Notes: generated by a model not told the origin, from the letters alone. A DNA stretch of 64,000 nucleotides from Sclerotinia nivalis (GCA_029531795.1 JAPEIS010000001.1:5766001-5830000), one strand, 5' to 3'; numbered from the stretch's first letter, positions 37,684-49,522 are shown. Program-made: numbers and translations.

Positions 37684-40600
37684 TCACTCCCCCAAAATCT
37701 CCCGCTCTAAAGAATCCCCTGTCCTAACCATTGTTTTGATAGCAGTCAGTGTCCTTGAACAATCATGCTCCAGGTCATTGAGTAGAAGTCGATTAGCCCT
37801 TGATTCCGCAGCCATGGCTTGTATACTGAGAAAACCTTTTGTGAGATGTAAAAAAGTGCGGTATTCTGGACGTAAAGACGTCAACAGCTTGCCCTTCCTT
37901 CTGATCTCTAGTGGCAGTCTGTTTTTCTCACTAGTTTGAGCTCTTAGCTTAGCCCATCCCTTCCAATTCTCCATAAGAACGGATTCGCATGTCTTGAAAG
38001 CTAGTTTGAAATGGCGAGCCTTGGCGAGATGTTGAATGTATTCATTCCAATTTTGATGACTCAATTGAAATCCAAAATTCGTGATCTCGTTGACAGTTCG
38101 TATCATAATGTTTATTTTTCCCTGCCTCAGGAGGGCTATCATGTAGAAGTGCAAGGCCTTTGTTAGAGCAAACCTATGTGCAGCCATGATTGGTTCTTTA
38201 TTCTCCTGCATGTCTAGTTTTGTATCTTCTGAACCACCCTTTTGGGAAGAGTGATCGACACCACCTTCAGCCATTTCTGCCTTTTCGGAATCGTCTATAC
38301 GAGATAGCGAGCCTGGAAGCCGAAGAGGTTGGTGTCGCTTTCGAGTATCAGACAAGAACTGCATCCACAGATCCTCCACGGCGCCATAATCTAGTTCTTG
38401 AAGTTTTAGTGACATTAAAGCAGTGGTAACACTCTCGGGTTGTGTGCCTCTTCTGTCTTCTGGAAGCATTCTCAAGAAGCGTTGATGCATATCCTTGGCG
38501 GAATTTGTTTCCATATTTTTGGAAAGAACAAATATAATGTATCCAAAAAACGTGGCAGGATAAGCAATATCAAGTGGCTCGTGCTGGATACCTTTCCTGA
38601 CTTTATCGCTAAGATCGCGAGGATTCATTGTTTCGACAACTTGTTCGAAAATCTCCATGGCACCTTGTGCATCTCCCCACCTACGCCTAGCTTCGTGAAT
38701 TGCACTTCTTAACTCCAAAAATTTTGTGCTTGCAGTCTTCATCCTTTTCTGCTCAAGCATTCGATTCTGAACTAGGAAAACGTCGTTGTAACGGTGGGTA
38801 GCAAGAAAACCACCCATAACAATCGCATAATGAAGACTAGTGGTGGGTATGCCAGCTTCCGGCATAACCTCTACTAAAATCTCCCAGGCACGTTCTGGTT
38901 GGCCGACCATAGACAGCGCTTGCATAAGGGCGGCATACGTATCGCCGTTATGTTCTATGTTAAGCTGAGACATTCTTTGAAGGATTCGATTGACGTTGAC
39001 GAGGTCATACCGTAGTGCCCAAGCAACAAGCAAGGAATTCCACATACGAGTTCGTGAATCCTTAAATTTCAAATTCACGGCCTCTTCGCAGATAGTTTCG
39101 GCTTCTTCCAATCGATCGCCTGCTAAATAAGCGGTAACGAGTGTGCTAACCATAGCAGCGCTCTTTTCAACACCATAAGAAGCAGACATCCGATACAGTT
39201 CGATAGTGTTCTCAAGATCACCACGTGAGGCACACATGCCCATCAAAGTTCCAAATGTGTAGTCATCAGGCTGAAGATTCCGTTTGTTGACAGTATATTC
39301 GAAGGTTTCAAAAGCATTATCATATTGGCCAACCTGTGCATAAGCACTAATAAGAATGTTGCAACATGTTATGGTCGGTTTAAGACGATATTTTTTCCGA
39401 ATACTTTTGAATATCTCGAGTACTCGTTCAGACTCTCCTCGCCTTGCGTGAACATGTAGGAGTGGGGCCATATCGTCAGCCGATGCCAAAGGGTTAGGGG
39501 CCGTTGCCGATTGACTTTCTAATCGCATATATCGTTCTGAAAACTGTTCAAACATTGCATGGACGGTGTCGGCATCTCCGTGGCGTGCGAATTCATCCAT
39601 GCATCTCCTGTACGATTTCCGATCCAGGGTCTGATTGAAGCGGAATATATCCGTGAATACTTCTTGAATTCCGATCAAATCGTGATTCTTGAAAAATATT
39701 TGCAGTACGGAGTGCAACATGGATCTTGGAAGCAGGAGGTTCTTTTTTGGACTTTCTCGAGCTTGCCTGTAAAGCACGACAGCGGCTTTCGATTGACCGA
39801 GATTGATCAGCATTTGAGTCGCCTGGACATAAAGAGAGACAGATTCAGACCCCCAGTTTTGTACATGTTTTACAAGGGACCAAAACGTGGCATATGAAAA
39901 GTGTTTAGCACTGAGTAGAGCTGATGTGATCACCTCCGTACCAAATTTCGTGAGAGCTTCGGATGGTATGGAGTCACCTTCTGAAGAGACGTGAACCGAC
40001 TTATTAATATACTGTGCCAAAAGTAAAGCCTTGCTTGGAAGATCCTCTAGATAATGTAAACTTTTGAATAAATCATAACGCGGCCCAGCAAGATTATCAT
40101 GCAGCTGCACTTCTGTCCAAAGAGTGAAAGCTTGTGGCCACAAACTGTTTGTCATGAGGTGTAGCATGATATCTGATCCTCCAGCCGTTGTGTTGAACTT
40201 TTCGAGTGAGTATTGGTAGAGTTCATTCGCTCTTGAGAAATTCTGCAGTCTCAAATAGGTACGAATCACGATCTCGTATATTTCTGGTTTCTCTCGACGA
40301 TCATCGCATCGCTCAAATAATGAAGTCGCCCTCTCTGCATCTACTATTCGATTTGAAGCTGCCATGTATTCCAAGACTTGAATTCGAATTCGTTCCTCGG
40401 CCCAGCTGCCAAATTCCAAACGCCGATATTTTCGCCACACCTCTTCGTATCGTGAAGAGGTTGTTATTCCTAGAACCGTTGCGATGGTTGCTGCGTCATC
40501 AGGTACCTCATGTATCATAGATCGTTTCTTGATTTCAACGGTCTCTTTCTTTTCTACATCTACTGGAACCAAGGCTAGCGAAGTGTTCTTAGCAGATGAA

Positions 40601-40962
40601 GTGTAAAGCCGATAGCCAGAACTACGTAATCCTAATCTTGTTCTCTTCCCATCTTTCCTATCAACCCCTAAACCTGAATATTGTCGTAAAAATTTGAGTG
40701 TACCAGCTGGATACAGGAAGTCCAAGGAGACACCAGGATTTTCGCTCGAAGTCCCATCTTTGGGTGACCTTAGGTTCGAATTCTCGAAAACATCGGTCCC
40801 TTGCAGCATGAGCTGCCATAATGGGGAAAGCTCAAGTTCAATTGCACCATGACTCCAAAATCCCGAATGAAGCGTGCGCCGACTTTTGACTAAATGCTTT
40901 GGTCCTGGTAGAAGGCGCCGTAGACTGCCTGTTTCAAGACATCCCGCCGTGCGCTCAAGCAT
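37684..40962 (-). CDS. Large mitochondrial pentatricopeptide-repeat protein (Cya5-like)
   Basis: One uninterrupted reading frame encodes 1092 residues. The N-terminus (MLERTAGCLETGSLRRLLPG, then many Arg/Ser) looks like a mitochondrial presequence. The body shows repeated helical PPR units, for example PTITCCNILISAYAQVGQYD, PDDYTFGTLMGMCASRGDLE and NGDTYAALMQALSMVGQPE. PPR proteins bind organellar RNA and control processing or translation. The N-terminal signature recalls Neurospora Cya-5, which is needed for cytochrome oxidase subunit 1 expression; I give this as the likely relative, not as proof. The gene lies tail-to-tail with the cutinase, 187 bp apart. No intron is needed. Confidence 0.85.
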   Translation of the reverse strand: MLERTAGCLETGSLRRLLPGPKHLVKSRRTLHSGFWSHGAIELELSPLWQLMLQGTDVFENSNLRSPKDGTSSENPGVSLDFLYPAGTLKFLRQYSGLGVDRKDGKRTRLGLRSSGYRLYTSSAKNTSLALVPVDVEKKETVEIKKRSMIHEVPDDAATIATVLGITTSSRYEEVWRKYRRLEFGSWAEERIRIQVLEYMAASNRIVDAERATSLFERCDDRREKPEIYEIVIRTYLRLQNFSRANELYQYSLEKFNTTAGGSDIMLHLMTNSLWPQAFTLWTEVQLHDNLAGPRYDLFKSLHYLEDLPSKALLLAQYINKSVHVSSEGDSIPSEALTKFGTEVITSALLSAKHFSYATFWSLVKHVQNWGSESVSLYVQATQMLINLGQSKAAVVLYRQARESPKKNLLLPRSMLHSVLQIFFKNHDLIGIQEVFTDIFRFNQTLDRKSYRRCMDEFARHGDADTVHAMFEQFSERYMRLESQSATAPNPLASADDMAPLLHVHARRGESERVLEIFKSIRKKYRLKPTITCCNILISAYAQVGQYDNAFETFEYTVNKRNLQPDDYTFGTLMGMCASRGDLENTIELYRMSASYGVEKSAAMVSTLVTAYLAGDRLEEAETICEEAVNLKFKDSRTRMWNSLLVAWALRYDLVNVNRILQRMSQLNIEHNGDTYAALMQALSMVGQPERAWEILVEVMPEAGIPTTSLHYAIVMGGFLATHRYNDVFLVQNRMLEQKRMKTASTKFLELRSAIHEARRRWGDAQGAMEIFEQVVETMNPRDLSDKVRKGIQHEPLDIAYPATFFGYIIFVLSKNMETNSAKDMHQRFLRMLPEDRRGTQPESVTTALMSLKLQELDYGAVEDLWMQFLSDTRKRHQPLRLPGSLSRIDDSEKAEMAEGGVDHSSQKGGSEDTKLDMQENKEPIMAAHRFALTKALHFYMIALLRQGKINIMIRTVNEITNFGFQLSHQNWNEYIQHLAKARHFKLAFKTCESVLMENWKGWAKLRAQTSEKNRLPLEIRRKGKLLTSLRPEYRTFLHLTKGFLSIQAMAAESRANRLLLNDLEHDCSRTLTAIKTMVRTGDSLEREILGE

Positions 40963-41484
40963 GCCCTACCGAGAGAGACAGAAAGTGTGTACGAATGTGA
41001 AGGAGAAATTTCTAATCGTCACCGGTGTGCGGCTCTAAAGTGAAAACTCAAATCTAACTCAATATTAGACGATTCTAGAGGCTAAAAAGATCATTTTGAG
41101 CTCTACACTCACCGTAGAACATGCTTTGCACAGTCAAAATTAGACTGAAAGAAAGATCATATGAAAAGAGTGTGACAAATCTAGCAGATTGTAGTAAGTT
41201 AAGCTGGAAATTCGGATTTGCTGAAGGTAAAAGAGGCAAAAACTTCATATAGCAGCATAGGCAATAAATTTGGCTGGGTCGGAACATAGTTTAATTTTGC
41301 TCCGGATGCTTAAGTAAGCTATTCATTTCTACGTGGGGCAAATGTGGCTTGAGTACCATCTTATCATCAGCCACCACACACCTGCCACGATTATTATCCC
41401 ATACTTCTAGCCTCTCACTCAAGCTACCTTGTACTTACCAAACCCCCTCTACCACCCCACAATCGTAGTCATATTCTTTGAACA
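40963..41484. other. Divergent promoter region
   Basis: About 520 bp between the divergent PPR and SRP68 genes. A minus-strand frame at 41075-41287 does not look coding. No other element seen. Confidence 0.45.
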
Positions 41485-43449
41485 ATGGATGTCACCAAAT
41501 TTGTCGTGGAAGGACGAGATGAAGCGAAACTGTACGGCGACTCTTCCGCTTATCGAGGTCGACTTTCAAATAGAATTCATAATTTAAGAAAGAAGCTCGG
41601 AATTGCGACGAAACCCCGCGCAAAGTACTCCAACAGGCCAGTGACAGCAGAAGATATTGGTCAAAACCATGAGTAAATCCGCCTTCCATGGCCCGCGAAT
41701 TATACTAAGGAAACTATAGATATATCCATCTCCTATTGCTCACTTCTGAACGAGCTTGGGCGCATGCTATGTCTATGAAGGAGGTACACTCTGCCGATAC
41801 AAAAGGAATAACTGGCTCAACTCGATCGCATATTATTTCTCGATTACATAAGTCTACAATATATGCCAACAATCTCTTTCAACTACTGTCTAATAAGTCA
41901 ACCACAAATGCGAACGATGTTGACATATTGGAAGCTCGAGCATATGCTGCTTCTCTTGCCGGTGCAATGGAATTCGAGAAACAAAGTTGGGAGGCTTGTG
42001 TGAAGAGTTATTCAGAGGCTAGAATCATATATACTGCACTCTCTAAGGTCACCAAAACAGACATCTTCAAGGATCTTTTGGCTGACCCCGTTGATCCGAG
42101 TATACGATATGGAGCTTATAAGATGGGAATGCCACGAACATTAGCTATCTCCGTTATTGCACGAGAGAATTTTCCTTCAGATCCTAAATTGGCATCACAA
42201 GTGGAGGAATTGGACCCAAACTGTTTGAAAGACGAAACGACAATAACTAAGGTTGATCATGCGGATTCTGGTGATACACCTAAAACAATAACTTGGCGAT
42301 CTCGAACAGTCGACTTGGAAGATGCAGCAATTGCTACTGCGCTGGGATCGGTAAAATCGGCTTCAGTTAAACTATCTGAAGCTCTTTCCTCCGACGCTAT
42401 GAGAAGTCCTAAGGATAGAGGTTCCGCGTATGATGACATCCTCATTGCCAGTCAAGACGTAGTCGATGCCACGAAGCATGCAATTGACGAATTAGTATCT
42501 GAGGGTGTTGGACAGAGCGACAAGCGGATGCAAAGTCTTTTAGTCACTAGGACTGCTGTTAGCTACGATATGATTGGCTGGCGTATAGGCAGGAATAGAG
42601 TCATGGTAGGACAACAAGATGGAGTTCTCGACTATGTCCAATCTTTCCCTTCGAAGAAAGGCAGCAAGAAATCAAGCAAAGATGAGCCTACGGGACGTAA
42701 ACTTGCGAATTTACGAGAGAAAGTTGTTCTCTATGATGCGATACTGCAAAGTGTCGAGTCAATCAAAGAGCTTCCTGGTGTCGCAGCCGATTCCGCTCTA
42801 CAGGAAGAGCTAGATGCAAAATATAGCTATTTCCAAGCACTTAAGTAAGTAAAAGTAACAGCTTTGGCATATCATATGAATTTCAACTGACCGTTGAAAT
42901 AGGTGTTTGACAATAGCTCGCTCTCATGCAATTCTTTCAAACCCTAAGAGTGCACTAGCTCTCCTAAATCGCGCAACAGAAAAGTGCACATCCGCCAACT
43001 CACAACTCTCTTCATCGATGGACACAATGACTACTGCCACTCCACCCAACTTGACTGTCACCCTCTCCGAATCTCAAAACCTTCTCACTTACCTCCAATC
43101 CGAACTTCAACGCCACCGCGCTTTAGTTGAAATCTTCAACCTCACGTCCACTTTCTCAAATTCTGGCAATGAGAACATTCATCAAAAGCCGCTTGTTGAG
43201 CGTCTACATGAGTATCCAGCTAACGGGGTTGTTGATCTCAAAAATATCGTTACATATCCTCCGAAAATGGAGGTTGTGCCCGTCAAACCGTTGTTCTTCG
43301 ATGCAGCGTGGAATTACATTGACTACCCGGGAAGAACGGTGGAGAAAGCCATAGAGAGAACTGATGTGGAGGAAGAGACAAAGGAGACAGAATTACGACC
43401 GCCACAGCAACAACAGCAGAAGAAAGGTTGGTTTGGGTTCGGTAGATAA
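41485..43449 (+). CDS. srp68: Signal recognition particle subunit SRP68
   Basis: Three exons (41485-41672, 41720-42844, 42903-43449) give 619 residues, in the usual SRP68 range. The N-terminal part carries the family pattern YRGRLSNRIHNLRKKLGI and the basic RNA-binding region; the middle is helical with TPR-like segments (IARENFPSDPKLASQVEELD, SYDMIGWRIGRNRVMVG). The C-terminus ends in a Gln-rich run and KKGWFGFGR. SRP68 with SRP72 binds 7SL RNA in the S domain of the signal recognition particle, which guides nascent secretory proteins to the ER. Both introns have GTAAAT/GTAAGT donors and TAG acceptors and close in frame. Confidence 0.92.
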
Positions 43450-43907
43450 AAACGGGATACAAAAGACAATTGCTGCATCATATAGAGCTTCTACGATATA
43501 GCCTAAGCTAGATGGTTACAAGAGCTACAATAATATAAAATTTTCAAACACTGGACTCGTTTTGGACTTTCTTAACTCCATTTAATTTTTCATGCTTGTG
43601 ATTTTGAGTGTGAACCTAATCTCTATCATTTTGTTGTGATACTATTAGGCAGATTTTAATGCACCTGCAAAACAGATTCGTCTTAGTAACTCTAAATGTA
43701 AATTTAAAATGTTCAACCGAAATTCAGTTTGCATTTTGACATTAGTAGATCAAATATTGATAATGCAGATGATGGACTTTGCCCAAGCTCACAAATCTAG
43801 ATTTTGATCATTTAACACGATATTCAAAGACTCCTATCCCAAGACCAAATACCATATTCTCCAATTCACTACATATATACAATCATATCCACCCAATATA
43901 ACGGCAC
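43450..43907. other. Intergenic, tail-to-tail
   Basis: About 460 bp AT-rich DNA between the 3' ends of SRP68 and nitrate reductase. No gene or repeat seen. Confidence 0.5.
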
Positions 43908-46628
43908 TTAAAAGAACAATAAATCTTCATCTCTCCACCCCAAATCAGCCAATATAACATGAACACTCTTCTCCAAAGCTTCGGGTCCACAGATCAAAAC
44001 CAGCTGTTCCGCATCTCCATACCCAATCCCTTGATCACCCATCCCAAATCTCCCTACTTCCTTCTCCAAAACATCTCTTCCCAATCTGCCCCTTAATCCC
44101 ATCCATTCATCCGTAGGTTGACTCAACGCATAAACTAATCTACACTTCTCCTCCCTTCCCCTCACCAAACTATCTAATTCCTCTCTACAGAGAATATTCT
44201 CCTCCTTCCTATTCCCATCCAACACCAGGCATTTCGGTTCATCCACTATATCCCCTTCATTTAAAATAGCCCGCAACACCGAAAAAATAGGCGTCACACC
44301 ACTTCCCCCACATATCATCACGAATCTCCGTACCCTCCTCCTCTTTCCCCCAATAACACATTCCCCTTTCGACAAATACTCGAATTTACCAATTGGGCCT
44401 TTGAAATCTATCGAGTGACCCAGGGGAAGACTCTCCAACGCCATTGTCATTTTGCCTCCGGGACCTTTGTCATTTTTCGCATAAATCTTGATTAGGATAT
44501 CCAAAATCCCTTTATCGGTCCCGAGCGAAAGAGGTGTATAGGATCTTATAATCGCTTTTCTTGTAACTGGATCGCGTAAGCGCATCATGAGATGTTGACC
44601 AACTGGTAATCCAATTGTTTGCTCCGCATGATCGAGGGTAAAAGAAAAAATTCGTGTATCGCTTGAGATAGCTTTCTTAGAAGTGAGGATAGCTTTTTGC
44701 CAGCTTTTTGGTTGCAGGAACACGGGGCGTAGAACTTTAGGTGCAGAGGAGAGGGGTTCGGGGTTCAGGAGTAAGATGCAGGCTGAGGGGGAGAGAGTAC
44801 CGATGTGGTAGGTGGGCATCATTGCTTTTGCTGTTTCGGAATGGATGGCCATGAATTCGTCGGTGGAATCTTGACCTGCTGCTCCGGTAATACTTGTTGC
44901 GCCTCCTGGGTGGCCTTCCAGAAATGGTGTTCCGTCGTAGACTTCGCCGTTTAGCACAAACCAAGGTTCCTTTTCATTGTTATGTTGGCGTAATTCCTCA
45001 ATTGAGATTTCGCGATTCATGCCATCTTTTGTCATTTTTATCTCTTTCTTTTCTTTGATTGGGGCGATGGATGCGTCTTCGGTGCCCATTTTCTCACCCC
45101 AAAATCCATTGGCAAGGTCTCCTCCAGCAGCCTTTACTCGCCCCATCCATCCTCCTGGCATAAGTGCTGGTTGTGTGGGATGTTCAAAGAGCAGACAATC
45201 GTCTTCTTTGGTGATAGTTATTCGATACCATGGATTATTCATCATACCAAGGACACTCCAATACATATCTCTTGGTTGAACATTCATACTCTCGTCCATG
45301 GCTCTTACCATGATATCGCCCGATACTGCGAGATCTTCGATTCTCAAATCGACTTCCCAGAAACACCATGTAAAACATGTTTCCCTCCATTCCATGTCTA
45401 GTCTACCCCCAAATAATGTTTCATTCTCGTAGACGCGGTCGCGATAATCGTCTTCGTAGTATCGTATATCGGCCAATGCCCAGGATTTTCCTTTGTCGAG
45501 TGTTACCTCGACTCTTGTGATACGTCGTCCACCACCGCCATATGCATAACCCTTTGCACGATATGTTTGTCGTCCGCTCACCAACGATAGCCGCTCTTCA
45601 TGTTCTGGGTATGCAGTAGCACTATTTGTACTCAAATCATAGATAGCGTATCTCTCATCCGTCCACCATTTCGGTTCATTGGCACTCTGCTCTGGGCTGA
45701 TCATAGTTGGGAGGACTCGGTTATCGTAGATGTGGTACCAATTATCACTAGGGGTGGCTGTAATAATGATCTTTTTCAACCATTTCACACTGCGACCGCC
45801 AATCTGACCGGGAACAACTGCTCGTAAAGGTTTGCCATGATCGGGTCGAAGCATTTCTCCGTTCATTTTGTGGGCTACCATGATTCCTCTGTTTGGGTCC
45901 AGGACCCAGTTCAGTTTTAGGGAGGTTCCATAATAGCCGTTGGGAAGCTTGTCTGCCCCTTCCATGCATACATACTTTGCTCCTCTCATTGGGATAGCCT
46001 TTCTGATCAATTCATACATTGGCACACCTGTCCACAGTGCCGTTGATACACCTGCAGCTCCCCACGAGAATCCTTTCGACTTTCGAATCTGGTTTTGTTC
46101 TTTACGACGATTGCCGGCGCAGACGAGTGTAATAGGTACGGTAATCTGTTCGTAATCTCTAATGAGGTCCTTTAATGTGAGAGTAAATGGATGTTTGACC
46201 AATCCCTCCACTGAAAACTCCCAGTCAGGTATCGCTAAGTCGTCAACATTAGGTACAGCTCCATGATTCCGGACGTAGAACAATTCGGGCGATGTGAGAA
46301 ATCCTTCGTCATATAAAGCGGTCAACGGAGGTTCGACATTGAACGGGTGAATTCCAGTCAACCGAATAAGTCGGGGGTCTCGGGGTACTTGGTTATCTGG
46401 GGTTCTCAGATCCTCCTTGAGAATTTCTGTTGGTGGATTTGTTGGAGGCGGAAGGGTATATCTCTGCTGTGATAATGAGATTGAACTAGCTCGGCTTGAT
46501 AAACAGCTGAGCTCATCTGCACTGTTTTCATTAGAGTCCGGTGGAGTTGGCGGCAATTGAAGGTTTGTTTCCAACAACTCTGTACTGGACTTGAGGGAGA
46601 GCCCATCTATATAATGCGCACTGGCCAT
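43908..46628 (-). CDS. niaD: Assimilatory NADPH nitrate reductase
   Basis: A single exon of 906 residues, normal for fungal nitrate reductase. Domains in order: a Ser/Pro-rich N-terminus; molybdenum-cofactor domain with LVCAGNRRKE (Mo-ligand Cys170), DHGKPLRAVVPGQIGGRSVKW and the dimerization domain; cytochrome b5 domain (about 540-615) with haem His573 (HPGG) and His596; FAD domain with RSYTPL (695); NAD(P)H domain with GGSGVTPIFSVLR (774) and CGPE (880). It reduces nitrate to nitrite in the cytosol. The gene stands alone: no nitrite reductase or nitrate transporter lies beside it here. Upstream are a NirA/NIT4 octamer and GATA sites, so nitrate induction and nitrogen repression are expected. 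One feature that is a little unusual is LDGNRKEE near residue 803, where YGNR is common. Confidence 0.97.
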   Translation of the reverse strand: MASAHYIDGLSLKSSTELLETNLQLPPTPPDSNENSADELSCLSSRASSISLSQQRYTLPPPTNPPTEILKEDLRTPDNQVPRDPRLIRLTGIHPFNVEPPLTALYDEGFLTSPELFYVRNHGAVPNVDDLAIPDWEFSVEGLVKHPFTLTLKDLIRDYEQITVPITLVCAGNRRKEQNQIRKSKGFSWGAAGVSTALWTGVPMYELIRKAIPMRGAKYVCMEGADKLPNGYYGTSLKLNWVLDPNRGIMVAHKMNGEMLRPDHGKPLRAVVPGQIGGRSVKWLKKIIITATPSDNWYHIYDNRVLPTMISPEQSANEPKWWTDERYAIYDLSTNSATAYPEHEERLSLVSGRQTYRAKGYAYGGGGRRITRVEVTLDKGKSWALADIRYYEDDYRDRVYENETLFGGRLDMEWRETCFTWCFWEVDLRIEDLAVSGDIMVRAMDESMNVQPRDMYWSVLGMMNNPWYRITITKEDDCLLFEHPTQPALMPGGWMGRVKAAGGDLANGFWGEKMGTEDASIAPIKEKKEIKMTKDGMNREISIEELRQHNNEKEPWFVLNGEVYDGTPFLEGHPGGATSITGAAGQDSTDEFMAIHSETAKAMMPTYHIGTLSPSACILLLNPEPLSSAPKVLRPVFLQPKSWQKAILTSKKAISSDTRIFSFTLDHAEQTIGLPVGQHLMMRLRDPVTRKAIIRSYTPLSLGTDKGILDILIKIYAKNDKGPGGKMTMALESLPLGHSIDFKGPIGKFEYLSKGECVIGGKRRRVRRFVMICGGSGVTPIFSVLRAILNEGDIVDEPKCLVLDGNRKEENILCREELDSLVRGREEKCRLVYALSQPTDEWMGLRGRLGRDVLEKEVGRFGMGDQGIGYGDAEQLVLICGPEALEKSVHVILADLGWRDEDLLFF

Positions 46629-49522
46629 TATGATTCTCTTTATGATTGTGAAGATACCAAACGGTCAAGGAGGAGGCAGAATAGTTTGTTGTAGGTTCTA
46701 TTGTTAAAGAATCTGTAGGATATGACGATACTGGTTCGGTGAAAACCACAAACGCTCAGATGAACAGAGGGAAATGATATTCAACCAAGGTTGGATCCAG
46801 TTTGATGACTACAGAGGATTCTCCGTGGAAATGATAAAGAAAGGTTGATTACGCAAGGGAATCATAAAAGGTAAGAACGAGATAAATACTTATGACGAGG
46901 AGCAATGTATAGATAACCGTTGGCAGTATATCAATAGTTCCTTTTTTGGTTCAATCAATAAGAGTTTTACCGCAGAAATCCCACTAGAGAATCTCGAGAC
47001 AATTCCTTCAAGTTCGCAGATAGTATCATCTATCGTCGAATGATGGCTTTCTCTGGAGCACGATATGGTGAACAGTGCATCTCCTGAAGTAAAAGGAGCA
47101 TTGTTGACGATTTCCGCGGATATATTTTGATTTTCATGCAGAGCTGATAAGGCTTCCTCTTCTTTACATATCCATCTATCTGTACCCATCAGTAGCCATG
47201 GGCTTAAATAAAATACTTTTGGTGGCTCCACGCGGACCATATACCATCCTTTGCTCTTATCTATACCATGATCGAATATGATTGGCTCACTAGATACGGG
47301 CACTAACCGTTACTAATGGCCACAAAATCAAAGTATTTCCGAGTTTTGAGTAATAATTGATATTCTTACCAAGTATATGTATATATTAAATCGATGATAA
47401 GGAGATCTTTCATGTGGTTGAACCAATTGACCGTAAAACTTATTCGTTGGTGATGGCCTCGTTATCACTCGGGGCCCTTTGGACTTTTCCATACAATAAT
47501 TTGTGAAAGATAAGAAGGTAGATCATTTACCGGATATTAGACTTCAATCCAGCACGGTACTAGTAGTCCCCACGATGCATGCTTCCGTAGATGTGACACC
47601 CATATCACCATATCACAAACCAATGACCAAAACTCCGTCATCTTGAACCTGATATCAAAAATCACAATGCAGTCTACCTTCCGCGGTGGCATGCTTATGA
47701 TCTGCTCAATCTCAGCACAGATTCAACCACTTTCGAGGTTTGGTAACATTACACCGGCATAGCATCAAACATCCGTTGTGGATAGAAAGAAGTCAACAAC
47801 TCGTTCGTACTTTATGAGTCGTGACGGCTTACTTTGAATTTGGTCAAAACTTCATAACTGTAAGGCTGGCTTACATACACATAATTGTGTCTCGTGACAT
47901 GCACGTTCTTCGAACAACACCTTCTCACTGGCCATAACGATATGCAAATGTCCCATTTCCGCATCGCATCAAGACTCGGACGAAATCTGGTGAAGGGGTT
48001 ATGGAAGCGAGGGCATCCAAAGCTATTGTCAAAAACCCTCTGTCTAAGAAGCATTTTTGAGCTTGTTTTGGCTTATAGCCTCGGTCATTGAATCGCTGTT
48101 GTACTTGCTATAGTGATGGTTGAGCTTCAGTAATTGAGACATTGGCAGAAAGAAGGTCTGGTATTCTAGAGTGAAATCTGAATGCCGCAAATGCTTCTTT
48201 AATGTGAACTTCGTAAATCACTGACCTTTATAGGCTTAGCTAACATGGAGCAAGAGTTTAGCAGTTTGAGGTATCCGGTCCCACTGCTCCATGTGCGAGA
48301 AGCACATCATAGCTTGTAAAATGAAGTGTTAAAATTGGTGATGATGGAATGAGAGGAAGAGCTCTTTCTGAACCTTTGGTAACAGTTAGTTGATGGTATG
48401 TGATACCTTTATTCATCAATCCGCTGTAGCAAAGCCCAAGATTTACTCTTATGACAATCCTTCCGCATGGAGATCCGATGCTTCCTTCCATCAGATATAA
48501 CACCATTATGTCAACATGTCTCAGTCTCCTGTCCTGTAGATTGTGATTTAGAACCTCAGTTTGGAATTATTTTCTTCCATTGTAAATTTGAAGATAAGCT
48601 TAACTCTCATGTGTCAAAGGCTCGTTATGAAACAAAGAGGTGTGAGAATGACTCCAGTTCCTGGACCAGGCAATAGCTATTGCATGTATGTTGTCCTGCT
48701 TTCTTCCCACACAAGATGATAAGATTGTCCTCATGAATAATGAATAGATACAGTCGTTTATTGGAACATTGGGGATAGCACCATAGGGAATACTGAAAAT
48801 GAAGAAATCTCTGATGAATTCAAATATTAAATTGTAGGTTCAGCAGCACTAAATTGTTTGCTGCATATGATTGCAGCTATTTTTATGCAGGACAAGCCGG
48901 CTATACCTACCCTGAGGTATCCTCATTACCTCACTGGCTTTACAATATGCAGCTATTAGCCAAAAGAAAAGACAATAATAAATGTCATGTCCCAAAGGGG
49001 ACAAGGTAATTTTATGATGGAATATATGAAACTGAAATTTCATCAACTATCTAAGCATTTAGATAGTTGAGAAGTTAAAGAAGTTGATATATAGATGATA
49101 TTATGATGTTGATATATATATTATTTCTAGATTCAAAATCTTTATATGCTAGTAGCTAGGTAGTCCCTTCAACCAGCCCTAGTAGATATCTGCACGGACC
49201 ATGACATCAATACAATACGGTAGCTTTTTAATGTTTCTTAATGTTTTCAATTTGAATCCCAAATTCCATATATTTGGGAAACTTTCTCAAAGCAACTTCT
49301 ACTCAACTTTCTAATTCTTCTAACCTACCAAAAGGATATTTGACAATCAATTCAAGAAAATCATTTTCCCCCACACAAGCCTTCATATCCAGATGCATTT
49401 TTCTGCTTCTGTGAAGTACTATTACCTCTGGTCTTTCTTACAAAATCCTTGATGTGGGGGCGCAAGGAACACATCGCAAACCCCACCTCAAACTACAAAG
49501 ATCCGGCCTGAATAGGCTCATC
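46629..49522. other. niaD regulatory region and gene-free stretch
   Basis: About 2.9 kb between the divergent niaD and UPF2 genes. The first about 300 bp hold the nitrate-control sites. An open minus frame at 46890-47303 (138 codons from GTG, no ATG until inside) and short frames at 48258-48676 were weighed and not called. The rest is AT-rich with no recognisable element. Confidence 0.5.
46821..46837 (-). promoter_or_regulatory. Composite NirA/NIT4 and GATA-factor site, niaD promoter
   Basis: CTCCGTGG at 46821-46828 fits the Aspergillus NirA consensus CTCCGHGG, and TCCGTGGA fits the Neurospora NIT4 octamer. TGATAA, a GATA-factor (AreA/NIT2) core, follows at 46832-46837, four bases away. The pair lies about 195-210 bp upstream of the niaD start, where such sites act. 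Further GATA cores (AGATAA near 46880 and 46912) lie upstream. Function is inferred from known nitrate-gene control. Confidence 0.7.

Noticed and set aside
40755..40775. GGTTCGAATTC resembling a tRNA B box
   Set aside because: Lies inside the PPR coding sequence and no cloverleaf or A box fits around it.
46890..47303. 138-codon minus-strand frame upstream of niaD
   Set aside because: Starts at GTG with a stop just before it; no domain, signal or splice support. Kept as possible chance frame inside the regulatory region.
48258..48676. Two short frames (82 codons minus, 69 codons plus, Cys-containing)
   Set aside because: Overlap each other on opposite strands; no signal peptide or family resemblance. 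Chance is likelier than a small secreted protein.
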